A stretch of 28,330 nucleotides of DNA from JACDAN01 sp035535195. GTDB taxonomy: Bacteria; Actinomycetota; Thermoleophilia; Gaiellales; Gaiellaceae. Every line of letters begins with the position of its first letter. Position 1 is the first letter of the stretch. The notes below the pieces were generated by a model, which made no database searches, had not been told where the DNA came from, and was given only the letters and a program-made list of their open reading frames with translations. Made by a program: the position numbers and the translations under genes. The stretch spans positions 1 to 28,330 of the forward strand of contig DATLQK010000085.1 in assembly GCA_035535195.1 (NCBI GenBank). The letters are read 5' to 3'. This document shows positions 1 through 6,183 of the stretch, piece after piece.

Positions 1-473
1 GCGAGCTCCACGAGGCGATCGAGGAGACGCGCGGCCAGAGGTACGCTGAGCTCCTGGACGAGGTGCAGCCGTTCGACCAGGCACACGAGCTGATCCAGGA
101 GCTGAAGCAGCGGGAAGCGACCGTCGTCCTGGCGAGCTCCTCGCCGCAGGATGAGCTCGACCACTACCTCGACCTGCTCGACGCGCGCGACCTCGCGGAC
201 TCGTGGACGACGAAGGACGACGTCGACGCGACGAAGCCTGCGCCGGACCTCGTCGAGGCCGCGCTCGAGAAGGCGGGGACCCGCGAGGCGGTGATGGTCG
301 GGGACACGCCCTGGGACGTCCAGGCGGCGAGCAAGGCCGGGGTCGCCACGGTGTGCGTGATCAGCGGCGGCTTCTCGCGCGCCGAGCTCGAGGAGGCCGG
401 CGCTGACGCCGTTTACGTGAGTGTCGAGGAGCTCCGCGGGAAGCTCGACGAGACACCGCTATCCTTCGCCTAG
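1..473 (+). CDS. HAD-family phosphatase, 5'-truncated by window edge
   Basis: This is the C-terminal part of a haloacid-dehalogenase-superfamily hydrolase, probably a phosphoglycolate-phosphatase-like sugar or metabolite phosphatase. The frame is open from the first base (first whole codon at 3), so the true start and the motif I nucleophile DxD lie outside the window. Visible are motif II (LASSS), the motif III lysine (TKPAPD) and motif IV (VGDTPWDV) with its metal-binding aspartate, followed by the usual final Rossmann strands. An internal GTG at 63 is a possible but unlikely start because the homologous sequence continues upstream of it. The stop lies 3 bases before tRNA-His, and the promoter-like element of that tRNA sits inside the last codons. 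The substrate cannot be deduced from what is seen. Confidence 0.85.
   Translation, partial: ELHEAIEETRGQRYAELLDEVQPFDQAHELIQELKQREATVVLASSSPQDELDHYLDLLDARDLADSWTTKDDVDATKPAPDLVEAALEKAGTREAVMVGDTPWDVQAASKAGVATVCVISGGFSRAELEEAGADAVYVSVEELRGKLDETPLSFA
460..465 (+). promoter_or_regulatory. Putative -10 element (TATCCT) of tRNA-His
   Basis: TATCCT fits TAnnnT and lies 11 bases before the tRNA-His 5' end, inside the end of the HAD gene. No -35 hexamer was recognised. The same arrangement precedes the other three tRNAs of the window. Confidence 0.5.
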
Positions 474-476
474 CGC

Positions 477-550
477 GGTGGCGGTAGCTCAGTTGGTAGA
501 GCCCCGGGTTGTGGTCCCGGTGGTCGGGGGTTCGAGTCCCCTCCGCCACC
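477..550 (+). tRNA. tRNA-His (GTG anticodon)
   Basis: A full cloverleaf can be folded. The acceptor arm is GTGGCGG (478-484) with CCGCCAC (543-549); the anticodon stem CCGGG/CCCGG encloses the loop TTGTGGT with anticodon GTG; the T arm contains GGTTCGAGTCC. Position 477 is the extra G-1 facing discriminator C73 (550), the hallmark of tRNA-His. The 3' CCA is not encoded (CCT follows). A hydroxyacid dehydrogenase frame begins 2 bases after the discriminator base. Confidence 0.96.
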
Positions 551-551
551 C

Positions 552-1448
552 CTGAAGGTTCTCTCCAGCCGCGTCTTTCCCGGCCCCGCTTGGGGCGAAC
601 TCGACGACGTCGAGTACTTCGACCACCCGCTGACCGAGAAGCGGCCCGACGTGGAGGCGCTCGCCGTCGTCGCGGAGCTGGTCGACGACACGCTCCTCGA
701 CCTGCTCCCGTCGCTGCGCGTCGTCGTCAACTACGGCGCCGGCTACGACCTGGTGGACGTCGAGGCGGCGCGACGCCGCGGGGTCGTGGTGACCAACACT
801 CCGGGCGTCACGTCGGCCGCCACGGCGGACCTGACGATGGCGCTGCTCCTTGCCGTCCGGCGACGAGTTGTCGCCGGCGACCGCTTCGTCCGCTCCGGGC
901 GCTGGGGGAGCGACTGGGCCGACGAGCCGCTCAAGGGAGACGAGGTCGCCGGCTCGACCCTCGGCATCGTCGGCCTAGGGCGCATCGGCACCGCGGTCGC
1001 GCAGCGCGCCCGCGGCTTCGACCTCAGGGTGCTCCACACCCGTAGCCGGCCGGACGGGAGCCCGGGCTATCGCCCGCTCGACGCGCTCCTCGCCGAGGCG
1101 GACATCGTCTCGCTCCACGTCCCGCGGTCGGAGGAGACGCATGCGTTGATCGACGCGGAGAAGCTCGCGTTGATGCCGGACGGCGCCTGCCTGATCAACA
1201 CCTCCCGCGGCCAGATCGTGGACGAGCCCGCGCTCGTCGCCGAGCTCGTCTCCGGTCGCCTCCAGGCCGGCCTGGACGTCTTCGCCTACGAGCCGAGCGT
1301 GCCGGCCGAGCTCCTCGAGCTGCCGAACGTCGTCCTGACGCCCCACCTCGGGACTGCGACGGAGGGGACGCGGGAGGCGATGACGCGGGTGCTGGTCGAC
1401 AACCTGCTCGCCGTCGAGCGCGGCGACCGGCCCCCGAACGCCGTCTAG
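552..1448 (+). CDS. D-2-hydroxyacid dehydrogenase (NAD-binding), predicted CTG start
   Basis: The product is an NAD(P)-dependent D-isomer-specific 2-hydroxyacid dehydrogenase of about 298 residues, reducing a 2-keto acid to the D-2-hydroxy acid or the reverse. Counting from CTG 552, the Rossmann motif GLGRIG is at 141-146 and the catalytic triad is Arg219 (NTSRGQ), Glu247 (YEP) and His265 (TPHLG). The N-terminal strand reads KVLSSRVFPGPAW, the normal first strand and loop of the family, and starts directly after the CTG. No ATG, GTG or TTG exists in frame between the tRNA and GTG 651, and starting at 651 would delete 33 residues of the substrate domain. No Shine-Dalgarno is visible and no promoter other than that of tRNA-His. 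Its stop codon overlaps the stop of the convergent SnoaL-like gene. Substrate specificity (glyoxylate, hydroxypyruvate, phosphoglycerate) is not decidable. Confidence 0.88.
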   Translation: MKVLSSRVFPGPAWGELDDVEYFDHPLTEKRPDVEALAVVAELVDDTLLDLLPSLRVVVNYGAGYDLVDVEAARRRGVVVTNTPGVTSAATADLTMALLLAVRRRVVAGDRFVRSGRWGSDWADEPLKGDEVAGSTLGIVGLGRIGTAVAQRARGFDLRVLHTRSRPDGSPGYRPLDALLAEADIVSLHVPRSEETHALIDAEKLALMPDGACLINTSRGQIVDEPALVAELVSGRLQAGLDVFAYEPSVPAELLELPNVVLTPHLGTATEGTREAMTRVLVDNLLAVERGDRPPNAV

Positions 1449-1849
1449 CGGCCCCAGCCATCGGGCGGCATGAACCGGCCCGGCTGCGCGTTCCAGGTGT
1501 CGCGCTGCTCGACGACGCGCCCATCCGGCCCGAACCGCAGCGTCGCGGTGCCGGCGATCGTCTCGTCCGCCCCGCGGAAGCGGACGACCCCCCAGTACTC
1601 GACGGCCGCGCGGTCGCCCTCGACGACGGGCTCGCCGAACCAGCACTCGGCCTCGTCCTGCTCCCCGAAGGCCCACTCGGCGTACTCGCGCGGCGCCTGC
1701 AGGTCGCGGAACGGCTGGGACCGGAAGCTTGCCCCTTCAGCGTAAACGGCGTCGAGCGGCGTCGGGTCGCCCGCGACCCACGCCGCCTCCCACGCCTCGA
1801 CCCACGCGCGCACGGCTGCCGCGATTTCCACCCCGCTACTCTGACCCAA
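1445..1849 (-). CDS. SnoaL-like / NTF2-fold protein
   Basis: A 134-residue single-domain protein with the helix-then-cone pattern of the NTF2-like superfamily: an N-terminal helix rich in Ala and Trp (AVRAWVEAWEAAW), a YAEGASF segment, then alternating strands ending in GTATLRFGPDGRVVEQRDTW. SnoaL-type proteins are either small isomerases/hydrolases or ligand binders; no catalytic assignment is possible here. The longest frame starts at a TTG (1849), 3 bases from the 5' end of tRNA-Arg on the other strand; GTG at 1831 is an equally credible start, and neither has a Shine-Dalgarno. The 3' end is convergent with the dehydrogenase: the palindrome CTAG at 1445-1448 supplies the TAG stop of both genes. 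Confidence 0.75.
   Translation of the reverse strand: MGQSSGVEIAAAVRAWVEAWEAAWVAGDPTPLDAVYAEGASFRSQPFRDLQAPREYAEWAFGEQDEAECWFGEPVVEGDRAAVEYWGVVRFRGADETIAGTATLRFGPDGRVVEQRDTWNAQPGRFMPPDGWGR
1837..1842 (+). promoter_or_regulatory. Putative -10 element (TACTCT) of tRNA-Arg
   Basis: TACTCT lies 10 bases before tRNA-Arg. It overlaps the possible start region of the minus-strand SnoaL-like gene (TTG 1849 or GTG 1831), so the two units share this DNA. Confidence 0.5.
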
Positions 1850-1852
1850 CCC

Positions 1853-1924
1853 GGCCCCGTAGCTCAGTGGATAGAGCGGCAGACTTCGAATCTGCGTGCG
1901 GAGGTTCGACTCCTCCCGGGGCCA
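1853..1924 (+). tRNA. tRNA-Arg (TCG anticodon)
   Basis: The acceptor stem GGCCCCG (1853-1859) pairs with CGGGGCC (1917-1923), with discriminator A1924. The anticodon stem GCAGA/TCTGC encloses CTTCGAA with anticodon TCG. The T arm GGAGGTTCGACTCCTCC is intact and CCA is not encoded. It is convergent with ftsH, whose stop is 20 bases away; a small hairpin AGCAG-ACG-CTGCT (1931-1943) sits between them. Confidence 0.96.
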
Positions 1925-1944
1925 CTCTCGAGCAGACGCTGCTG

Positions 1945-3903
1945 CTACGTCCCGGCGCGCGCCGCCGCGTGGAGCTCACCTGCAGGGGCCGCCTGGGGTC
2001 GCATGACGCCGGCGGCCGCGTAGGCGTCGTCCTCGTCCAGCGTCTCGTGCTCGAGCAGTGCGTTCGCGAGCGCATCAAGCTGGGCCCGATGCTCCGTCAA
2101 AAGGGCGACGACCTGGTCGTACGCCTCCGCAACGATGCGGCGCACCTCGTCGTCGACGAGCTTCTGGGTCTCCGGTGAGACCTCCGCGGCGCCGGGGAGG
2201 AAGGGCCCGGACCCGTCGCGGGGGATCACCGAGACCGGCCCGAGCGCGTCGCTCATGCCCCAGCGCCCGACCATCTGCCGGGCGAGGCCGGTCAGCTGCT
2301 CGATGTCGGACTCGGCGCCGGTGCTGATCTCGCCGAAGACGACCTCTTCGGCCGCGCGCCCGCCGAGGGCGACCTTGATCTTCGCGAGGATCTCCGGCGC
2401 CAGGTAGTTGAAGCGGTCGGCGTCGGGGGCCGCGAACGTCACTCCGAGCGCCATCCCTCGCGGGATGATCGAGACCTTGCGCACCGGGTCCGCGCCCGAT
2501 GTCAGCATCCCGACGATGGCGTGCCCGCCCTCGTGGTACGCGGTTCGCCGGCGATCCTGGTCGCTCATCAGCACCTGACGCTCCGCGCCGAGGACGATCC
2601 GCTCGAGCGAATCAGTGAGGTCGGCTTCCTCAACCACGTCGTGCCCGCGGCGCGCCGCCGTGAGCGCGGCCTCGTTCACCAGGTTCGCGAGGTCGGCTCC
2701 GACCATCCCCGGGGTGGTCGCCGCGATGCGTGCGAGATCGACGTCGGGCCCGAGCGGGACCCCGCGGGTGTGCACTCGCAGGATCGCCTCGCGCCCCGTA
2801 CGATCGGGCGGCTGGACGGCGACCCGGCGGTCGAAGCGCCCTGGCCGAAGGAGCGCCTGGTCGAGCACATCGGGACGGTTGGTCGCTGCAACGACGATCA
2901 CGCTCGTCCGCGAGTCGAACCCGTCCATCTCGGTCAGGATCTGGTTGAGCGTCTGCTCCCGCTCGTCGTTGCCGCCGCTGAAACCGGCGACGCCGCTCGT
3001 GCGCGAGCGGCCGATTGCGTCCAGCTCGTCGATGAAGACGATCGCCGGAGCGTGCTCCTTCGCCTCCTTGAAGAGGTCGCGGACGCGGGCCGCGCCGACT
3101 CCCACGATCGCCTCGACGAACTCCGACGCAGCCAGCGAGAAGAACGGAACGCTCGCCTCGCCGGCGACGGCGCGTGCGAGTAGCGTCTTGCCCGTTCCTG
3201 GCGGCCCGGAGAGCAGGACGCCGTGCGGGATCCGGCCGCCGAGCCGTCGGTACTTCTCCGGGCGGCGCAGGAAATCGACGACTTCGCTCAGCTCATCCTT
3301 CGCCTCGTCGATCCCGGCGACATCCGCGAAGGTCACCTTGTCTCCCGAGGGCTCGTAGCGGCGCGCCCGCGACCGCCCGAACGAGCCGAGGGCGTTCTGC
3401 ACGTTCCCCGCCCGGCGGAACAGCCAGAAGATGAGCACGACGAACACGATTGTCGGCCCGAAGCCGAACAGCAGCGTCTGCCACCAGGGCGCGCCGCGCT
3501 CGAGCGGCTCCGCGTTGACCGTGACGTCGTTCTCCTGGAGCAGCTTGGAGAGCTCGTCGGTGTTCGCGAAGGCCGGAATCTCGGTTCGGAAGCGAGCCGT
3601 CGGCTTCGAGTCCTCGAAGGTCACCTTCTGCTTGAACTTCCCCTGGATGTCCGTGCCCTTGGACGTGATCTCACCGACGTTGCGCGCGCTCACCTGTTGC
3701 AGGAAGAACGGGCTGTACGGAACACGGACCCGGGATTCGGGCTTCATGTACCGGCTGCTGATAAACAGGTTGAGCGAGAGCAGCACGATGAAGAAGACGA
3801 GCCACCGAGGTGAGAGTCCGAACCTGGGACGCCGGGGCGGCGTCGGCGACGATCCTCGCGGCCTCGGCGGCGGCTCAGCTGCGCGGTCAGCCTGTTGCGC
3901 CAT
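1945..3903 (-). CDS. ftsH: FtsH-family ATP-dependent zinc metalloprotease
   Basis: A 652-residue membrane-anchored AAA+ protease that extracts and degrades membrane and soluble proteins as a hexamer. Order of parts: a Pro/Arg-rich cytoplasmic leader (1-30), TM1 (about 34-50), an extracytoplasmic domain, TM2 (about 141-163), AAA module with Walker A GPPGTGKT (233-240), Walker B VFIDELDAIG (about 289-298) and the second region of homology ending LRPGRFDR (352-359), then the M41 peptidase with HEGGH (457-461) and the third zinc ligand Asp533 in STGAESD. Length is normal. The central-pore motif reads AIVGVG where FtsH usually has MFVGVG, so the pore phenylalanine is replaced by Ile266. AGGAGG lies only 2 bases before the ATG, and TAGCCT lies 8 bases before it, so the transcript may be leaderless instead. 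A PIN-domain gene ends 40 bases upstream on the same strand. An FtsH paralogue elsewhere in the genome cannot be excluded. Confidence 0.97.
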   Translation of the reverse strand: MAQQADRAAEPPPRPRGSSPTPPRRPRFGLSPRWLVFFIVLLSLNLFISSRYMKPESRVRVPYSPFFLQQVSARNVGEITSKGTDIQGKFKQKVTFEDSKPTARFRTEIPAFANTDELSKLLQENDVTVNAEPLERGAPWWQTLLFGFGPTIVFVVLIFWLFRRAGNVQNALGSFGRSRARRYEPSGDKVTFADVAGIDEAKDELSEVVDFLRRPEKYRRLGGRIPHGVLLSGPPGTGKTLLARAVAGEASVPFFSLAASEFVEAIVGVGAARVRDLFKEAKEHAPAIVFIDELDAIGRSRTSGVAGFSGGNDEREQTLNQILTEMDGFDSRTSVIVVAATNRPDVLDQALLRPGRFDRRVAVQPPDRTGREAILRVHTRGVPLGPDVDLARIAATTPGMVGADLANLVNEAALTAARRGHDVVEEADLTDSLERIVLGAERQVLMSDQDRRRTAYHEGGHAIVGMLTSGADPVRKVSIIPRGMALGVTFAAPDADRFNYLAPEILAKIKVALGGRAAEEVVFGEISTGAESDIEQLTGLARQMVGRWGMSDALGPVSVIPRDGSGPFLPGAAEVSPETQKLVDDEVRRIVAEAYDQVVALLTEHRAQLDALANALLEHETLDEDDAYAAAGVMRPQAAPAGELHAAARAGT

Positions 3904-3911
3904 CTCCTCCT

Positions 3912-3917
3912 AGGCTA
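3912..3917 (-). promoter_or_regulatory. Putative -10 element (TAGCCT) of ftsH
   Basis: On the minus strand TAGCCT is followed by 8 bases (AGGAGGAG) and the ATG of ftsH. This spacing would place the transcription start at or next to the initiation codon, which conflicts with reading the purine run as a Shine-Dalgarno. Confidence 0.4.
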
Positions 3918-3943
3918 CTCCGGCATCGCCGTTTCGACCGTCT

Positions 3944-4345
3944 TCAGGTCCGGCGCAACGCCTCGATCGGCGCCGTCGGAACGATCCCCTCCACCCGGCG
4001 CGCCTGCTCCGCGTTCAGCGTGACGAACGCATCTGCCTGCAGCTTCGTCAGGGCGACATACTCGGTGTCGTAGGTCTCCGCCAACCCGAGCTCGTCTGCG
4101 AGCTTCCAGGCCAGGCGCCGGAGCACCGCGTCGCCTAGGAGGCGGATCTTGATCGCCTGCATGCGGTCGAGGCGGTCGAGGGCGGCCTCCGACGAAAGCT
4201 CGCCTCGATGGACGGCCTCGTGCAACGCCGAGAGCGTCTGGGAGCGCAGGAGCGTGGGAGCCAGCAGCTCGTGCTCGTCCGGGACCTCGTACGCCTCACT
4301 CGCCAGCTGGAGGACGACGCCGCAGTCGACGACGAATCGCGTCAT
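3944..4345 (-). CDS. PIN-domain protein (VapC-like), no antitoxin visible
   Basis: A 133-residue PIN-fold protein, the fold of VapC-type RNases. The N-terminal strand FVVDCGV carries the first acidic residue (Asp7), and YDTEYVALTKL carries Asp93, the conserved late acid. Two usual acids are altered: the helix residue that is normally Glu aligns with Gln36 (RSQTLSAL), and the C-terminal TxD position is Asn111 (VTLNAEQ). Asp105 might compensate. The ATG is preceded by AGAGGAT at reasonable spacing. VapC toxins are normally preceded by a small antitoxin gene, but only 48 bases separate this start from the divergent cupin-TPR gene and no antitoxin is encoded there. It is upstream of and co-directional with ftsH. 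It may be an orphan RNase or a degenerate toxin; the fold assignment is firm but the activity is uncertain. Confidence 0.8.
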   Translation of the reverse strand: MTRFVVDCGVVLQLASEAYEVPDEHELLAPTLLRSQTLSALHEAVHRGELSSEAALDRLDRMQAIKIRLLGDAVLRRLAWKLADELGLAETYDTEYVALTKLQADAFVTLNAEQARRVEGIVPTAPIEALRRT

Positions 4346-4357
4346 GCGGCCATCCTC

Positions 4358-4363
4358 TACGTT
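4358..4363 (+). promoter_or_regulatory. Putative -10 element (TACGTT) of the cupin-TPR gene
   Basis: TACGTT lies 30 bases before the ATG at 4394, leaving room for the GGGAGGAGG ribosome binding site. It lies in the 48-base divergent region shared with the PIN gene. Confidence 0.3.
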
Positions 4364-4393
4364 TCTGCCGAGCTAGCGATGGGAGGAGGCTCA

Positions 4394-5035
4394 ATGAGCG
4401 GGTATGCGGTTGCGCACCTCGACGAGATCGACGAAGCCAGCGACGGGCGCGAGCCGTGGCGGCCGGTCCGGCACCACCTCGGCATCACCGCCTTCGGCGT
4501 CACCGCCTGGACCGGCAAGCAGGCAGGCGACCGGATCATCAACGAGCACGACGAGTCCGACGACATGCAGGAGGAGCTCTACCTCGTCCAGCATGGTCGC
4601 GCGAGGTTCGAGCTTGACGGCGAGCCCGTGGACGCGCCTGCCGGGACGTTCGTCGTTGCGCGGCCGGGTGTGAAGCGAACGGCGTTCGCCGAGGAAGCCG
4701 GCACCACGATCGTCGCCGTCGGGGCCACGCCCGGGGAGGCGTACCAGGTCAACGGCTGGGAGGTCTGGGCCCCGTTCAGGCTGCAGTACGAGGCCGGCGA
4801 GTACGCGGCCGTTGCGGACGCCGCTCGCCCGGAGATCGAGGCCAATCCCCAGTACGCCCTTCCGATGTACAACCTCGCGTGCGTGGAGGCGCTCGCCGGC
4901 CGAACGAGCGACGCGATCGAGCACCTCCGCCAGGCGGTTCAGCGGTCCGAGCAGCTGGGCGAGTTCGCGACGGGCGACTCGGACCTCGACTCGATCCGCG
5001 ACGAGCCCGCGTTCAAGGAGATCGTCGGCGCTTGA
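4394..5035 (+). CDS. Cupin-domain protein with C-terminal TPR-like helices
   Basis: A 213-residue two-part protein. Residues about 28-115 form a cupin barrel: EHDESDDMQEELYLVQHG is the first cupin motif with His52 and the Glu60/61 pair, and DAPAGTFVVARPGVKRTAF is the second, in which the usual late His is not obvious. Residues about 125-213 are helical and contain a TPR-like repeat (YNLACVEALAGRTSDAIEHLRQA), then a tail ending PAFKEIVG, which is typical of proteins whose last TPR helix checks a short target. The start at 4394 was chosen because GGGAGGAGG sits 5 bases before it; the in-frame ATG at 4379 has no such site. It is convergent with the TetR gene, with 4 bases between the stops. Function is unknown; metal binding is likely but incomplete. 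Confidence 0.88.
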   Translation: MSGYAVAHLDEIDEASDGREPWRPVRHHLGITAFGVTAWTGKQAGDRIINEHDESDDMQEELYLVQHGRARFELDGEPVDAPAGTFVVARPGVKRTAFAEEAGTTIVAVGATPGEAYQVNGWEVWAPFRLQYEAGEYAAVADAARPEIEANPQYALPMYNLACVEALAGRTSDAIEHLRQAVQRSEQLGEFATGDSDLDSIRDEPAFKEIVGA

Positions 5036-5039
5036 CCGG

Positions 5040-5621
5040 CTACCGGTAAGTCTCGATCAGCGCGCGGCCCATCGCCTTCGCCCGCTGCGCCGCCTCGGTG
5101 TCGCCCTCGCCTGCAGCGACGATCGATCCCTTCATCAGGATGTGCCAGGAGTGCGCGAAGGTCTCCGGCTCGCGGAGGGCTGCTTCCGTTGCGAGGCTCG
5201 CGAGAAACGCGCGGATGTTCGCGAGATGCAGAACGCTGGCCCGGCCGATCGGGTGATCCCGATCGGCCCACTCCAGCATCACGTTGATGAACGAGCAGCC
5301 CTCGAAGTCGTCCTGGTGGAACCAGTCGTCGAAGGCGTCGAAGATCGCAAGCAGCTGGCCCTCCGGCTCGGCTGCCCGCGATCTCGCCTCGCGCTCGACC
5401 CACTCGCGCGTCCAGAGCTGCTCGCGACGGTCGAGGAAGGCGAGCACGAGCTCGTCCTTCGATGCGAAGTGCCGATAGAGCGTCGCCTTCGCGACGTCCG
5501 CCCGCTCGCGGATCTCGTCGATTCCGACGGCGCGGACCCCGCGCTGCGAGAAGAGCTCATAGGCGCTTTCGAGGATGCGCTCGCGGGCACTCGGCGCCGG
5601 CGACAGAAGCGCGTCAGCCAT
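5040..5621 (-). CDS. TetR/AcrR-family transcriptional regulator
   Basis: A 193-residue one-component repressor. The N-terminal helix-turn-helix is canonical: RERILESAYELFSQRGV, then GIDEIRERADVAKATLYRHF (about 33-52) with the signature recognition helix, then KDELVLAFLDRR. The C-terminal half is a ligand-binding and dimerisation domain of unknown ligand. The ATG is preceded on the minus strand by TAGACT with a 7-base gap, giving a leaderless-looking start. Possible operators are the inverted repeat upstream (5657-5684) and a perfect 11-bp inverted repeat inside the coding sequence (5243-5268). The regulated genes are unknown; the small charged protein gene upstream and the gene itself are the nearest candidates. 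Confidence 0.93.
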   Translation of the reverse strand: MADALLSPAPSARERILESAYELFSQRGVRAVGIDEIRERADVAKATLYRHFASKDELVLAFLDRREQLWTREWVEREARSRAAEPEGQLLAIFDAFDDWFHQDDFEGCSFINVMLEWADRDHPIGRASVLHLANIRAFLASLATEAALREPETFAHSWHILMKGSIVAAGEGDTEAAQRAKAMGRALIETYR

Positions 5622-5628
5622 CCCGCCG

Positions 5629-5634
5629 AGTCTA
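5629..5634 (-). promoter_or_regulatory. Putative -10 element (TAGACT) of tetR-like gene
   Basis: On the minus strand TAGACT is followed by 7 bases and then ATG, so transcription would start at or within a base or two of the start codon. Confidence 0.5.
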
Positions 5635-5656
5635 GCGACGGCCAGGTTCGTCTCCG

Positions 5657-5684
5657 GGGCACGCTCGGCCCGATCAGCGTGCCC
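5657..5684. repeat. Inverted repeat, candidate TetR operator or terminator hairpin
   Basis: GGGCACGCT (5657-5665) and AGCGTGCCC (5676-5684) are perfectly complementary 9-bp arms with a 10-base spacer. The element lies between the stop of the small charged-protein gene, whose last stop base it includes, and the -10 of the TetR gene. It could be a stem-loop ending the upstream transcript, although no T run follows on the minus strand, or a dimeric operator for autoregulation. Confidence 0.5.
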
Positions 5685-5830
5685 TACGACTCTTGCTGGT
5701 CCGGCTCCTGGTCGGTCTCGAGCCGCTCCGCGGCCTCGTCGCGCTCGGCCTCTTCCTCGAGGCGCTGCTCCTCGAACTTCGTCACGTCGCTCTCGCGGCT
5801 CTCGCGTTCGCGGTCGGCCCGATCGGTCAT
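5684..5830 (-). CDS. Small highly charged protein (48 aa), unknown
   Basis: A 48-residue frame, ATG to TAG, encoding an almost entirely polar protein dominated by Glu, Asp, Arg and Gln (starts MTDRADRERE, contains EEQRLEEEAERDEAAERLE, ends QEPDQQES). It has no hydrophobic core, so it is predicted disordered or a single charged helix. The frame fills the gap between tetR and tRNA-Leu that otherwise has no gene, and reads toward tetR. No convincing Shine-Dalgarno is visible. I do not recognise the family. The main alternative is non-coding DNA with a chance frame, which is not unusual at this G+C content. Confidence 0.5.
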   Translation of the reverse strand: MTDRADRERESRESDVTKFEEQRLEEEAERDEAAERLETDQEPDQQES

Positions 5831-5853
5831 GCGGCCGCTCTACCCGGCGGCTC

Positions 5854-5859
5854 TATCCT
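5854..5859 (+). promoter_or_regulatory. Putative -10 element (TATCCT) of tRNA-Leu
   Basis: TATCCT, the same hexamer as before tRNA-His, lies 8 bases before the tRNA-Leu 5' end. No -35 hexamer was recognised. Confidence 0.5.
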
Positions 5860-5867
5860 TCAATCAC

Positions 5868-5953
5868 GCGGGCGTGGCGGAACTGGTAGACGCGGCGGGT
5901 TTAGGTCCCGTTGGATCGAAAGATCCTTAGAGGTTCAAGTCCTCTCGCCCGCA
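5868..5953 (+). tRNA. tRNA-Leu (TAG anticodon)
   Basis: An 86-base class II tRNA with a long variable arm. The acceptor GCGGGCG (5868-5874) pairs with CGCCCGC (5946-5952), with discriminator A5953. The anticodon loop TTTAGGT between GCGGG and CCCGT carries TAG. The variable arm is the hairpin TGGATCGAAAGATCCT, and the T arm is AGAGGTTCAAGTCCTCT. CCA is not encoded. Confidence 0.96.
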
Positions 5954-5994
5954 TCCCCGCGTGCTGGCCGGCCGCCTCGCGCCCGGGCGGAGCC

Positions 5995-6010
5995 CGTGGC
6001 TGTAGCCACG
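5995..6010 (+). terminator. Small hairpin after tRNA-Leu, possible terminator
   Basis: CGTGGC-TGTA-GCCACG is a perfect 6-bp stem with a 4-base loop, 42 bases after tRNA-Leu. No T run follows, so it may only protect or punctuate the RNA. The rest of the 129-base stretch from 5954 to 6082 contains another GC-rich self-complementary segment but no gene that I can support. Confidence 0.3.
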
Positions 6011-6082
6011 TGTGAAAACCCCTTCAAGCGGGTACGAGAGCGGGAGCAAGGCCTTCCCGGCGTCCAACGAAAGGAGGGCGAG

Positions 6083-6148
6083 ATGTATATCGGTGGTGGG
6101 GTACTTCTTCTGATCCTCATCATCCTGCTGATCGTCTGGCTCTTCTAG
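6083..6148 (+). CDS. 21-residue single-TM membrane peptide
   Basis: A very short frame encoding MYIGGGVLL followed by an unbroken run of Leu, Ile and Val ending in VWLF. The whole peptide is one membrane-spanning helix. Its start is strongly supported: AAAGGAGGG ends 3 bases before the ATG, one of the best Shine-Dalgarno matches in the window, and a strong hairpin follows the stop by 35 bases, so the unit looks like a complete short transcript. Peptides of this MYIGGG-plus-helix type are, as I recall, annotated as hypothetical in other actinobacteria. Function is unknown; membrane-stress or membrane-protein-partner roles are only guesses. It could be missed by gene callers because of its length. 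Confidence 0.72.
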   Translation: MYIGGGVLLLILIILLIVWLF

Positions 6149-6183
6149 CCGGGTCGGCAGGGATCGCTTCCTAACTGAAAACG

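Noticed and set aside
1836..2078. 80-codon minus-strand frame covering tRNA-Arg
   Set aside because: Its translation is the typical antisense of a tRNA gene (GGVEPPHADSKSAALS) and overlaps the end of ftsH; not a gene.
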